Origin: Pseudolabrys sp. FHR47
Lineage (GTDB): Bacteria > Pseudomonadota > Alphaproteobacteria > Rhizobiales > Xanthobacteraceae
DNA: 64,000 nucleotides
Reading direction: 5' to 3'
NCBI RefSeq assembly: GCF_005153485.1
Contig: NZ_CP039740.1
Coordinates: 1,181,001-1,245,000 of the forward strand
The position numbers and the translations under genes are program-made. Positions 53,629-62,104 of this stretch are shown here, in pieces (position 1 is the stretch's first letter; each line of letters opens with the position of its first letter). A model generated the notes under the pieces. The model saw nothing but the letters and a program-made list of their open reading frames with translations, did not search any database and was not told the origin of the DNA.

Positions 53629-55079
53629 CTTCGCTCGATATCGGCGTCAACGTTCGCCACGTGATGGCGCGCCTGCGCGCTGCCTGGGAGTGGTACGACT
53701 CGATCCCGCCGATCCGGCGTATTCATGCCCAGCTCGAGAAGATCGGCGACGGCTGGCGGCGCCTCGCGCGCTGGCTCAACAGTGTCATGCCGAAAGGCCT
53801 GTTCGCCCGCGCGGTGCTGATCATCATCCTGCCGATGGTGATCCTGCAGTCCGTGGTCGCCTTCGTATTCATGGAGCGCCACTGGAACGTCGTGACGCAG
53901 CGCCTTTCCGCGGGCGTCGTCGCCGACATCGCGGCACTGGCCGACATCTACAAGAGCTATCCGCAGGATGCGGATCAGACCCAGCTCCGCCGCATTGCTC
54001 AGTTGCGCCTCGGTCTGGTCGTCGATTTCCTGCCGCTCGGCGAAATGCCGCCGCCGCGACCCAAGCCGTTTTTTTCGCTGATCGATCAGGCGCTGTCGGA
54101 GGAATTGCGCAAGCAGGTGGCGCGGCCGTTCTGGATCGACACCGTCGGCAAGTCGTCGCAGGTCGAGATTCGCGTTCAGCTCGACAACACCATCATGCGC
54201 GTCCTGGCGCGGCGCAACGCGGCCTATGCCTCGAACTCCGAAATCTTCCTGATCTGGATGGTCGGCACGTCGGTGGTGCTGCTCACGGTCGCCATCATTT
54301 TCCTGCGCAACCAGATCAAGCCGATCCTCAAGCTTGCGGACGCCGCCGAAAGCTTCGGCAAGGGCCGCGACGTGCCGAACTTCCGCCCGCGCGGCGCCCG
54401 CGAGGTGCGTCGCGCGGCCAACGCATTCATCGAGATGAAGGCGCGCGTCGAGCGCACCATGGAACAGCGCACGGCGATGCTGGCCGGCGTATCGCACGAT
54501 CTGCGCACGATCCTCACGCGCTTCAAGCTCGAACTGGCTTTGCTCGACGAGTCGCCGGAAATCGACGCCATGAAGAAGGACGTCGACGAGATGGCGCGCA
54601 TGCTCGAGGCCTATCTGGCGTTCGCGCGCGGCGACACCGGCGAGAGCGCGGCGCCGACCGACATGGCGGCCTTCCTCGAGGAGCTCAAGGACGATGCCGA
54701 GCGCCATGGTCATCGCACCACCGTCGTCTTCCACGGCGCGCCGGTCGTCACAGTGCGGCCTGCGGCGTTCAAGCGCTGCCTCGGCAATCTGGTGTCGAAC
54801 GCGGCACGTTACGCCAATGCCATCGCCATCACCGGCCATCGCGATCACCGCTATCTCACCGTGACGGTGGATGACGATGGCCCGGGCATTCCGGCCGACC
54901 AGCGCGAGGAGGTGTTCAAGCCGTTCCTGCGGCTCGACGATGCGCGCAATGTCGACGAGGGCGGCACCGGCCTCGGTCTTGCGATTGCCCGTGACATAGC
55001 GCGCTCGCATGGCGGCGACATCACGCTCGCAGATTCACCGCTCGGCGGCCTGCGCGCGATCGTGAAGGTGCCGGTGTAA
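53625..55079 (+). CDS. EnvZ-like sensor histidine kinase
   Basis: A 484-residue membrane sensor. Two membrane segments (about 62-83 and 206-227) flank a periplasmic sensor region; a HAMP linker (AAESFGKGRDVPNFRPRG) follows. The phosphorylated His is His291 in AGVSHDLRTILTRFKLEL. ATPase motifs are NLVSNAARYANAI, VDDDGPGIPADQREEVFKPF and GGTGLGLAIARDIARSHGGD. It overlaps the response regulator gene by four bases and should phosphorylate it. The signal sensed is not visible. Confidence 0.93.
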   Translation: MTSLDIGVNVRHVMARLRAAWEWYDSIPPIRRIHAQLEKIGDGWRRLARWLNSVMPKGLFARAVLIIILPMVILQSVVAFVFMERHWNVVTQRLSAGVVADIAALADIYKSYPQDADQTQLRRIAQLRLGLVVDFLPLGEMPPPRPKPFFSLIDQALSEELRKQVARPFWIDTVGKSSQVEIRVQLDNTIMRVLARRNAAYASNSEIFLIWMVGTSVVLLTVAIIFLRNQIKPILKLADAAESFGKGRDVPNFRPRGAREVRRAANAFIEMKARVERTMEQRTAMLAGVSHDLRTILTRFKLELALLDESPEIDAMKKDVDEMARMLEAYLAFARGDTGESAAPTDMAAFLEELKDDAERHGHRTTVVFHGAPVVTVRPAAFKRCLGNLVSNAARYANAIAITGHRDHRYLTVTVDDDGPGIPADQREEVFKPFLRLDDARNVDEGGTGLGLAIARDIARSHGGDITLADSPLGGLRAIVKVPV

Positions 55080-55081
55080 AC

Positions 55082-55168
55082 TCGTCGTCCCCGCGAAGGC
55101 GGGGACCCAGCTTTTCTACTGACAATGAAGCAAGAGCTGGATTCCCGCTTTCGCGGGAATGACCGGAG
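55082..55168. repeat. Palindromic repeat pair (CCCCGCGAAGGCGGGG / CCCGCTTTCGCGGG)
   Basis: CGTCCCCGCGAAGGCGGGGA and TTCCCGCTTTCGCGGGAATGA are the two arms, 87 bases in all, between the kinase gene and the convergent TetR gene. Confidence 0.84.
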
Positions 55169-55174
55169 TGGGTC

Positions 55175-55894
55175 TTAAGCCGCGTTCGCCTCGGCCGCGC
55201 CTTCATCCAATGGCCGGCGCCGCCGCGGCCTTGGTCCGCGCAGGATGCAGCGCGGCAGCGCGCAGAGGTCGCGCATGAAGCCGTCCCAGCGCTCTGCGTT
55301 GATAAGGCCCTTGTCGAGCACCGCCATGGCCTTGTCATTGGCGACGTCATCGTCGGCGTCGAGCCACACCTTCACCGTCCTGGCGAACATGATCGCGGCG
55401 CCTTGCGCGCGCAGGGCACCACGCGGTCCCGAGGTGGAAATGCCGGCGGCTTCCAGCATCCACGTCTGCGAGCGCACCGCCAGCGCATTGAGTGCCAGCG
55501 CCAAAGGCGGATTGCGCCGTGCGGAATGCATCATCGAGCGCGTCGCCTCGCGATAGGGTGTCATCGCCTCGAGGCGCCGCATCTCAACGTCGAACAGCCG
55601 CTCGCGATACGGCTCCTCCGCCATGTCGGCGGTGTCGGCCGACAGCACGGCATTGTCGATGTCCTTGACATGCGCGGCCCAGATCGCCAGCGTCGAGCCG
55701 AATTCGGCACGCAGCGCCGTCAGCTTCAAGCCCGCGCGGCCGGCGACTTCGGCAAGCCCGATCTCCTCGAATGGATGCTGCATCAGCAGCGCGATTAGCG
55801 CGTCCTTGGCCTTGTCGCGGTCGGAGGTGCCGCGCGGCGGTGGTGGCACAAGAGCCTTGCGTTCGGATGAGCGCCTGCGGGTTCGGTAGACCAT
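55175..55894 (-). CDS. TetR-like transcriptional regulator
   Basis: A 239-residue protein. The N-terminus is basic (MVYRTRRRSSERKALVPPPP). The likely HTH is ALIALLMQHPFEEIGLAEVA with GRAGLKLTALRAEFGSTLAI (about 33-70), then an all-helical ligand domain and a basic Arg/Pro C-terminal tail (RGPRPRRRRPLDEG). The HTH is less canonical than in other TetR proteins here. It lies between the kinase and proC genes, separated by repeats on both sides, so it stands alone. Confidence 0.75.
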   Translation of the reverse strand: MVYRTRRRSSERKALVPPPPRGTSDRDKAKDALIALLMQHPFEEIGLAEVAGRAGLKLTALRAEFGSTLAIWAAHVKDIDNAVLSADTADMAEEPYRERLFDVEMRRLEAMTPYREATRSMMHSARRNPPLALALNALAVRSQTWMLEAAGISTSGPRGALRAQGAAIMFARTVKVWLDADDDVANDKAMAVLDKGLINAERWDGFMRDLCALPRCILRGPRPRRRRPLDEGAAEANAA

Positions 55895-55971
55895 GGCCGT
55901 ACTCCCTCGCTGTGACGGGGGACTTTAGGGCCGCAAAGACGACGGTTTGAGGGCGGCAAATCTCCGTCGCC

Positions 55972-56094
55972 CGCGCGAAGGCGGGGGCCCATACGCCGTG
56001 TGCTCTCAATAAGGCCGGGATTATGGGTCCCCGCCCAAAGGCGTTCTGAAAGAACGCCGTTCTTCGAACGGCTATGCGCGGGGACGACTTTTAG
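55972..56094. repeat. Compound palindromic repeat before proC end
   Basis: A variant with GCGCGAAGGCGGGGGCCCAT and GGGTCCCCGCCCAAAGGCGTTCTG plus an inner GGCGTTCTGAAAGAACGCC hairpin and GCGCGGGGACGAC. It is more degenerate than the other copies. Confidence 0.65.
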
Positions 56095-56972
56095 CCCGCC
56101 AGTTCCTTCGACCTTTTCGTCGCCGCGGCAATGGCTTCGGTCAGCAGTCTGTCAAAGGCGCCGGGCGCCATCAGCACATTCAGGGCGGCGGCGGTGGTGC
56201 CGCCGGGGGAGGTGACGTTCTGCCGCAAGGTGGCGGCATCGAGCGGCGATTGGTGCAGCAACTCGCCGGCGCCGGCGACGGTCTCACGGGCGAGGCGATA
56301 GGCGAGGTCGGCCGGTAGCCCGGCCGCGGCACCGGCCTTGGCCATCGCTTCGACCAGCAGGAACACATAAGCGGGACCCGAGCCGGAAGTCGCGGTCACC
56401 GCGTCGATCAGCCCCTCGTCATTGACCCATTCGACCTTGCCGATGGCGGACAGGAGGTCGGTCGCGAGCTTGCGCTGCTTCGTGGTCACGCGGCTGTTCG
56501 CCACCGCGACGCTGATGCCACGGCCGACAGCGGCCGGCGTATTCGGCATGGCGCGGACGATGGCGGTGCCGGGCGGCAGCGCCTTTTCGAGAAAGGAAAT
56601 CGTGCGCCCAGCCATGATCGACACGACCAGCGTGTTCTTGCCGACATGGAGCCCAAGCGGCGGCACAGCATCCGGTGCCATCTGCGGTTTCACAGAAATG
56701 ACGATCGCCTGTGCATCGGCGCTCGCTTTCGGTCCGGCCTTGGGATTGATCTTCACGCCACGCTTGGCGGTGGCCTTGATTTCTTTCGACGGGTTCGGAT
56801 CGAGCGCGATCACTTTCTTCGCGCCAAGCCCGCGCTTGAGCCAGCCATCGAGCATGGCCTGGCCCATCTTGCCGGCGCCGAGCAGCACCAGCGGACCGGC
56901 GAAAGCGGCAAGGGGTTTGGTGGCGGATTTTGACTTGGCTTTGCTCGCCGCTTTGGTCTTGCGCTTGGCCAT
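56091..56972 (-). CDS. proC: Pyrroline-5-carboxylate reductase
   Basis: A 293-residue ProC with a basic Lys/Ala-rich N-terminus (MAKRKTKAASKAKSKSATKP) longer than usual. The Rossmann motif is LVLLGAGKMGQAMLDGWL (about 28-45); AIVRAMPNTPAAVGRGISVA and VTATSGSGPAYVFLLVEAMA are the family signatures. It makes proline from pyrroline-5-carboxylate with NAD(P)H. Start chosen at the ATG at 56972; the frame opens upstream to 57080 through a repeat. A YbjN-like gene is upstream on the same strand. Confidence 0.94.
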   Translation of the reverse strand: MAKRKTKAASKAKSKSATKPLAAFAGPLVLLGAGKMGQAMLDGWLKRGLGAKKVIALDPNPSKEIKATAKRGVKINPKAGPKASADAQAIVISVKPQMAPDAVPPLGLHVGKNTLVVSIMAGRTISFLEKALPPGTAIVRAMPNTPAAVGRGISVAVANSRVTTKQRKLATDLLSAIGKVEWVNDEGLIDAVTATSGSGPAYVFLLVEAMAKAGAAAGLPADLAYRLARETVAGAGELLHQSPLDAATLRQNVTSPGGTTAAALNVLMAPGAFDRLLTEAIAAATKRSKELAG

Positions 56973-56986
56973 GGCCGCACTCTCCG

Positions 56987-57085
56987 TGTCATCATCCGCG
57001 AAAGCGGATGATCCAGCTCTAACGTGTTTCGATGATAGCAGATGCCGCGAAGTGCTGGATGCCCCGCCTGCGCGGGGCATGACGA
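56987..57085. repeat. Palindromic repeat pair between proC and the YbjN-like gene
   Basis: CATCCGCGAAAGCGGATG and GCCCCGCCTGCGCGGGGC are the two hairpins, 99 bases in total. Confidence 0.72.
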
Positions 57086-57113
57086 TGATGTGTTGGGCCG
57101 ATGGGAAAGAAAC

Positions 57114-57614
57114 TTACGCCTCGCCGGAGGTCTCGAACATCGCCGCCTCGAGGGCTTCCTTGGCGCTCTTGCCGGCCCAGACCACGAACTGGAAAGCGGT
57201 GAAGTAGCGCTCGCAGGTATCGAGTGCGGTGCCGAGCAGTTTCTCGCACTGCGCGCCTGCGGGCTCGATGCCGGCCGGCAATTGCAGTGCGTGGCGGAAC
57301 ATGATCAGGCCTTCCTCGGCCCAGTTGTCAAAATGGCCGACCCAGAGCCGCTCGTTGATCAGCGCGACCAGCGCCCGCACTTCGGCGCGGCGGCGCTCCG
57401 GCACCTTGAGGTCGAAGGCGCAGGCCAGATGCAGCGCCTCGATATCCAGCATCCAGGTGTAGGATAGCTGGTATTCGGCCCAGCGGCCGGCAACCAGGAT
57501 GGTGATCTCGTCCTCGCTGGCGCGCTCGAACGACCAGTCGTGGCCGGCCGCGAGGCGCTCGACGACGTCGAGCGGATTGTGGCGGACATCGTCGGTGTAG
57601 TTCGAGAGGGACAT
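57114..57614 (-). CDS. YbjN-domain protein
   Basis: A 166-residue cytoplasmic protein of the YbjN superfamily (type III secretion-chaperone-like fold): NPLDVVERLAAGHDWSFERA, DEITILVAGRWAEYQLSYTW, MLDIEALHLACAFDLKVPER and AEVRALVALINERLWVGHFD. YbjN proteins affect motility and stress responses in enterobacteria, but the mechanism is unclear. ATG at 57614 follows GGAG. Neighbour of proC on the same strand, with a repeat between, so co-transcription is possible. Confidence 0.84.
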   Translation of the reverse strand: MSLSNYTDDVRHNPLDVVERLAAGHDWSFERASEDEITILVAGRWAEYQLSYTWMLDIEALHLACAFDLKVPERRRAEVRALVALINERLWVGHFDNWAEEGLIMFRHALQLPAGIEPAGAQCEKLLGTALDTCERYFTAFQFVVWAGKSAKEALEAAMFETSGEA

Positions 57615-58026
57615 GGCGTCTCCACTTGCCAGATAGGCTCTTCCAATACGCACAGCACCGCACGCTTCCGGACCGGGCAGGTCCGAACTGACATCGTCGA
57701 TCGTGTTACGCGGGGAACCGGACTGCCTTGACGGCGAAACCGAATCACAGAGTCACTTGACTATAACCAACTCGATTCAGGCCGCTAGAGGCAGCGTGTG
57801 AGCCTATGAGCCGTGATTTGCGCCAGCGAAGCAACGGCGCATGAGTCGACTCTCCACAAAGAATGCTGCGGTGTGATGACTCTTTCGTGGATAAGTGTGG
57901 GGATGAATCCCGCGCCGGAATTTGATTCCGTTTTGTTCTCAACCCATAGCGTTTTCGAGCGAAGTGGGAACCGGTTCGCGTGAAGAAAACGCATCAGGAC
58001 AAGAGGAGCGTTTTCGAGCGAAGACG
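57615..58026. other. Intergenic region with a dispersed repeat
   Basis: A 412-base gap. From 57937 to 58025 it contains the repeat GCGTTTTCGAGCGAAGTGGG-AACCGGTTCGCGTGAAGAAA, with GCGTTTTCGAGCG occurring twice (57950 and 58010). AGTGTGGGGATGAATCC and a GTGGATAAG (one mismatch to a DnaA box) occur at 57890-57910. Nothing else is convincing; a frame to 57922 is repeat-derived. Confidence 0.6.
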
Positions 58027-59037
58027 TCAGCGCGGCGGCGGCGCTTTTTCACCCAGCGCCCGGCGCCACAGCCAGGGCAGGCCGTTCTCGGCATCGGGCC
58101 GGTCGGTAAACCGTGTCGGCGGTGAGAGAGGCGCGAAGGTGGGGCTCTGGCGCTGCGCGACTTCCAAGTTGAAGGTGTAGCGCGGCTCCATGCCCATGCG
58201 CAGATCGGTGATGACGGCGCGGCCGTCCCGTTCGCTCATCTTGAAAAAGCCATGGCTGAAGCGGGCGATCGCATCGACGAAGCGATTGTCGCGCAGTTGC
58301 GCATAGAGGTCTTCGCCGCGCGGGAAACGGTCGAAGGCGATCTTGCGGTCGCCGTCGAGCAGCGAGTAATAGCCCTCGAGATAGCCCTGCGGGGTGATCG
58401 CCACGATCCGCCAGACAACGGTGTTGAGCGGCGCTGGCGTCACCAGCAGCTTTTCGACCTGGTGGCCCTGCGCGCGCAGGTTCTCCTGCGCCACACCGGT
58501 GGCGTGAACCTGCGCTAGCGCGCTCCACCCGAGATAGGCGGTTGAGAGAACGAGGCCGGCGACGTTCCAGCGCCAGCCGCGGACGTTGCGCAGCGCCAGG
58601 GCGACGCCGATGCCGATCAGCAGCGGCACCGTGTAGAGCGGGTCGATGATGAACATACTGCCGAGCGCAAAAGGCGTGTTGGCGAACGGGAGGCCGAGCT
58701 GCGTGCCATACACCGTCGTCCAGTCGAGCAAAGCGTGGGTGACGAGCGCCAGCCAGATCGTCAGCCACCAGGGCTTGAAGTAGCGCCACTCGCGCAAGGC
58801 CGCGGCGGTCACCGCGGCAATCGGCAGCGAGGCAATCGTCTGCCAGAACAGCGCGTGGCTGTTGGCGCGGTGCAGGACCATGTTGCTGATCGGATCGCCG
58901 CGATCGTAGAAGGAATCGAGGTCGGGCAGGGTGCCCGCCAGGGCTCCGACCAGCGCGGCTTTCCAAGGCTTTGTCCGCCGGCCCATGACGGCAACGCCGA
59001 TGGCGGCTCCGAGTGCGGCTTGCGTCAGCGAATCCAT
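58027..59037 (-). CDS. YdjM-like membrane-bound metal-dependent hydrolase
   Basis: A 336-residue membrane protein of the YdjM/DUF457 family. It begins MDSLTQAALGAAIGVAVMGR and has the metal ligand motifs TLPDLDSFYD, HRANSHALFW and LVTHALLDWTTVYG among four or five membrane segments (about 88-105, 140-160 and others). A soluble C-terminal domain (about 190-336) follows. The distant homology to LexA-regulated YdjM suggests a hydrolase, but no substrate is known. It stands between the intergenic repeat and prs. Confidence 0.84.
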   Translation of the reverse strand: MDSLTQAALGAAIGVAVMGRRTKPWKAALVGALAGTLPDLDSFYDRGDPISNMVLHRANSHALFWQTIASLPIAAVTAAALREWRYFKPWWLTIWLALVTHALLDWTTVYGTQLGLPFANTPFALGSMFIIDPLYTVPLLIGIGVALALRNVRGWRWNVAGLVLSTAYLGWSALAQVHATGVAQENLRAQGHQVEKLLVTPAPLNTVVWRIVAITPQGYLEGYYSLLDGDRKIAFDRFPRGEDLYAQLRDNRFVDAIARFSHGFFKMSERDGRAVITDLRMGMEPRYTFNLEVAQRQSPTFAPLSPPTRFTDRPDAENGLPWLWRRALGEKAPPPR

Positions 59038-59149
59038 GATGCGGGCGGCAGGGCGTTATGAGGGCGTGGCGGTTAGGCGGAGTATAGCCAGGCTCGCGTG
59101 ACGAAAACGCGGCAATACTCGGGTGCGGCGGATTGCCCAGCCCTCAGCG

Positions 59150-60121
59150 TCACTCTTTCGGCGGCAGGTCTTCGAACAGGCTCGACACCGACTCTTCATG
59201 TGCGGTGCGGGCCACCGCTTCGCCGATGAGATGCGCGATCGGCAGCACGCGGATGTTCGGCGCGGCCTTGACGGCGTCGGTCTCCTGGATGGAGTCGGTG
59301 ATCACCAGCTCCTTGAGCTTGGATTTTGAGATGCGCGCCACCGCGCCGCCCGACAGTACACCGTGGGTGATGTAGGCGTAGACATCCTTGGCGCCGTTCT
59401 TGAGCAGCGCGTCGGCGGCGTTCACCAGCGTGCCGCCGGAGTCGACGATGTCGTCGACCAGAATACAGGTGTGGCCGGCGACCTCGCCGATCACGTTCAT
59501 CACTTCGGATTCGCCGGCACGTTCTCGCCGCTTGTCGATGATGGCGAGCGGCGCATTGATGCGCTTGGCGAGGCCACGCGCGCGGACCACGCCGCCGACG
59601 TCGGGCGATACCACCATGACATTGGCGAGATCGAACTTGTCCTTGATATCGCGCACCATCACCGGCGAGGCGTAGAGATTGTCGGTGGGGATGTCGAAGA
59701 AGCCCTGGATCTGACCGGCATGCAGGTCGAGCGTCATGACGCGGTCGGCACCGGCATGGGTGATCAGGTTGGCGACCAGCTTGGCGGAGATCGGCGTGCG
59801 CGGCCCCGGTTTGCGGTCCTGCCGGGCGTAGCCGAAATAGGGCACCACCGCGGTAATGCGGCGCGCCGAGGAGCGGCGCAGCGCGTCCATGATGATCAGC
59901 AATTCCATCAGGTGGTCGTTGGCCGGCGCCGAGGTCGACTGGATGACGAAGCAGTCGGCGCCGCGAACGTTTTCCTGAATCTCGACGAACACCTCGCCGT
60001 CGGCGAAGCGGCGGACGACGGCCTTGGTCAGCGTGGTGTCGAGGTAGTCGCCGATCGCGGCGGCGAGGCTGGGATTGGAGTTGCCGGCGACCAGCTTGAT
60101 CGCACCGTTCTTACCCGACAT
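59150..60121 (-). CDS. prs: Ribose-phosphate pyrophosphokinase
   Basis: A 323-residue PRPP synthetase. [20 protein letters not shown] and [20 protein letters not shown] are the substrate loops, [19 protein letters not shown] is the ribose-5-phosphate region and [20 protein letters not shown] the PRPP signature. It makes PRPP from ribose-5-phosphate and ATP for nucleotides, histidine and tryptophan. A 242-base upstream region should hold its promoter; no purine box is visible. Confidence 0.96.
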   Translation of the reverse strand: MSGKNGAIKLVAGNSNPSLAAAIGDYLDTTLTKAVVRRFADGEVFVEIQENVRGADCFVIQSTSAPANDHLMELLIIMDALRRSSARRITAVVPYFGYARQDRKPGPRTPISAKLVANLITHAGADRVMTLDLHAGQIQGFFDIPTDNLYASPVMVRDIKDKFDLANVMVVSPDVGGVVRARGLAKRINAPLAIIDKRRERAGESEVMNVIGEVAGHTCILVDDIVDSGGTLVNAADALLKNGAKDVYAYITHGVLSGGAVARISKSKLKELVITDSIQETDAVKAAPNIRVLPIAHLIGEAVARTAHEESVSSLFEDLPPKE

Positions 60122-60363
60122 CCCACATCCTCGTTACATCGCGCGCCCCGGAGGCTTTGAACACGCCGCTTTCGGTAGCAAGCCGGGCCTTGGATCCAAA
60201 GGCACGGGGTGCGACGAAATTTCACGCTTGGGGCGCGGAGGTCATAACAAGGCAGAGGGGGGCGGGCAATACGGGCCAAGTCCCTTGTCCAGCGTCTTTT
60301 CCGGGCAAGAGCGGGGCTAAGAGCAGGGTTAATGGGCTGAATTTGCGCGGCTTCGGCCGGCTT
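60122..60363. other. prs upstream region
   Basis: No gene seen. Several G/C-rich hairpins are possible, but none is a clear terminator. Confidence 0.4.
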
Positions 60364-61074
60364 TCAAAGCCCGTTATCGAGAAGCGCCAGTGCGGGCCGA
60401 GAGGTCTGCGAAGCGGCATGCACGGCCGCAGGCCGTTTTTGCGGCAGTGGTGTTTCCGGGGCGGCGTGCGCCGCGTCGGATGGCCCGGCCGGCAGCGGAT
60501 CGGCCTGGGTCTGGTTGATGCGGTAAATTCCGGCGGCCTCAGGCGAGGTGTTGTCGAACGCCAGGGCCGGAGCGGCGGCCGCGGCGATATTCGGAGCCAC
60601 GTCCGGCGATGTCAGGAACGCCGAGAGCTTGTCCATGCTCGACTGGGCGATGCGCTTGAGCATGGCGTCGTCGGCGACCTTCCAGGCCTCATCGACCTTC
60701 CGCGTCGGCTCGGCGCCGGTCTCTTCGCCTTTGATCTGCAGCACCTGCTTCTGGGTGGCATCGAATACATCCCAGGTCCAGGCGATCGTGGTCTGGCCGC
60801 GCTTGACCGTGGCGGTCAGAGCGCCGCGGACGCGGTAGGCCGAGGTGCCTTCACGCGACACCACCGCCAGCCGGCGCGACTGCGCTTCGTCGTTGAGCCG
60901 CTCGACCAGAGTCTGGAATTGCGAGCGCGGCAGGCCGTCGATGGTGTCGAAGGCGACGGAGGCGCCGCGCGGCTGTTGCAAGGCGAGGTTCGCCGGACCG
61001 TCCTGCTTGCAGGCGGCGACGCCGCTGGCGACGCATCCGATCAATACCGTGCGCACGAGAAGGCGAACCAGCAT
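60364..61074 (-). CDS. Hypothetical lipoprotein
   Basis: A 236-residue lipoprotein: signal peptide with lipobox ASGVAAC, Cys22. The mature part has SFQTLVERLNDEAQSRRLAV-type helical and TIAWTWDVFDATQKQVLQIK beta segments, then an Ala/Pro-rich C-terminal tail. I do not recognise the family, although it may bind envelope components. An exact CtrA-type box lies 75 bases upstream, so cell-cycle control is likely. Confidence 0.75.
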   Translation of the reverse strand: MLVRLLVRTVLIGCVASGVAACKQDGPANLALQQPRGASVAFDTIDGLPRSQFQTLVERLNDEAQSRRLAVVSREGTSAYRVRGALTATVKRGQTTIAWTWDVFDATQKQVLQIKGEETGAEPTRKVDEAWKVADDAMLKRIAQSSMDKLSAFLTSPDVAPNIAAAAAPALAFDNTSPEAAGIYRINQTQADPLPAGPSDAAHAAPETPLPQKRPAAVHAASQTSRPALALLDNGL

Positions 61075-61148
61075 CGAACCCCCTGAACCCGGCCAATCCC
61101 CCTCGGCCGGCGGCGAGTTTAGTCGCTGATCGCGTCAAGTCCAGTGTG

Positions 61149-61165
61149 GTTAATTGTCCGTTAAT
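61149..61165 (-). promoter_or_regulatory. CtrA binding box (exact consensus, reverse strand)
   Basis: On the reverse strand the sequence reads TTAA-CGGACAA-TTAAC, equal to TTAA-N7-TTAAC, 75 bases before the start of the lipoprotein gene and just after the pgeF stop. On the forward strand the second half is TTAAT. Confidence 0.65.
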
Positions 61166-61192
61166 GGAATGATTAACGGGCCACCGCGCTCG

Positions 61193-61960
61193 CTACTCAT
61201 GCAACGCGATGGCGTTGATATGGCGGCCGTAATCCGGCTCGCTTTGATGCGTGGCGCGGCGGAAACTGAAAAAGCGCTCCGGCTCGGCATAAGTGCACAG
61301 GCCGAGATCTTCGAAATTCACGATGCCGGCCTGTTCAACCCGCGAGGCGATATAGCCGGTGAGATCGAACATGGCGTGGCCTTCACGCTCGGCATCGGTG
61401 AAGAACCGGGTGTTGTCGATATCGGCGGCGACGAAACGCGCGACGAATTCCGGCCCGACTTCGTAATTGGGCTGGCGGATGGTCGGCCCGAGCGCGACCG
61501 CGATGGTGTCGCGCGAGGCGCCGAGTTTCTCCATCGCGGCGATGGTCGCTTCGATGATGCCGGTGAAAGCGCCGCGCCAGCCGGCATGCGCCGCGCCGAT
61601 GACGCGCGCCTCGCTGTCGGCGAACAGCAGCGGGCCGCAGTCCGCGGTCGAAACGCCGATCGCCAGCTCCGGCACGCGGGTCACGAGCGCATCGGCGCGT
61701 GGCCGGCTGTCGGCGGCCCATGGTTCGTTGACGACGACGACGTCGGGCGAATGAATTTGATAAAGCGTGAGGAAGCGCTCGGGCGCGACGCCGAGTGCCA
61801 GCGCCATGCGGGCGCGGTTTTCAGCGACGTGCTCCGGCGCGTCGCTCGAGCCGACGCCGCCGTTCAAACTGTCATAGACGCCCTGTGACACGCCGCCATT
61901 GCGGGTGAAGAATGCGTGGCGAATGCCGGGCAGGGCGGCAATCGAAGCGGCTTGCAGCAT
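61193..61960 (-). CDS. pgeF: Laccase-domain purine nucleoside phosphorylase / peptidoglycan editing factor PgeF
   Basis: A 255-residue YlmD/YfiH family protein. Zinc/copper-type ligands and signatures: TRNGGVSQGVYDSLNGGVGS, LYQIHSPDVVVVNEPW, DCGPLLFADSEARVIGAAHA and GWRGAFTGIIEATIAAMEKL. Members have purine nucleoside phosphorylase/adenosine deaminase activity and edit peptidoglycan precursors in some bacteria. It follows the NDUFAF7-like gene on the same strand after 144 bases. Confidence 0.92.
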   Translation of the reverse strand: MLQAASIAALPGIRHAFFTRNGGVSQGVYDSLNGGVGSSDAPEHVAENRARMALALGVAPERFLTLYQIHSPDVVVVNEPWAADSRPRADALVTRVPELAIGVSTADCGPLLFADSEARVIGAAHAGWRGAFTGIIEATIAAMEKLGASRDTIAVALGPTIRQPNYEVGPEFVARFVAADIDNTRFFTDAEREGHAMFDLTGYIASRVEQAGIVNFEDLGLCTYAEPERFFSFRRATHQSEPDYGRHINAIALHE

Positions 61961-62104
61961 CGTGCGAATGTCCCCCGTGATCCGGATCGATGTGCAGGCA
62001 TCAATCCAGCGTCCCGATAACCGTTAGAGCCGAATATGTCGCAATTGCGACCACGGAGAGCATGGAAGATACCGGCAAAACTCGTATCAAAAACGCTAAC
62101 GCGA

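Noticed and set aside
57890-57912. DnaA-like box (GTGGATAAG) and a possible origin
   Set aside because: One isolated near-match without repeats, AT-rich region or dnaA/parA genes is not enough.
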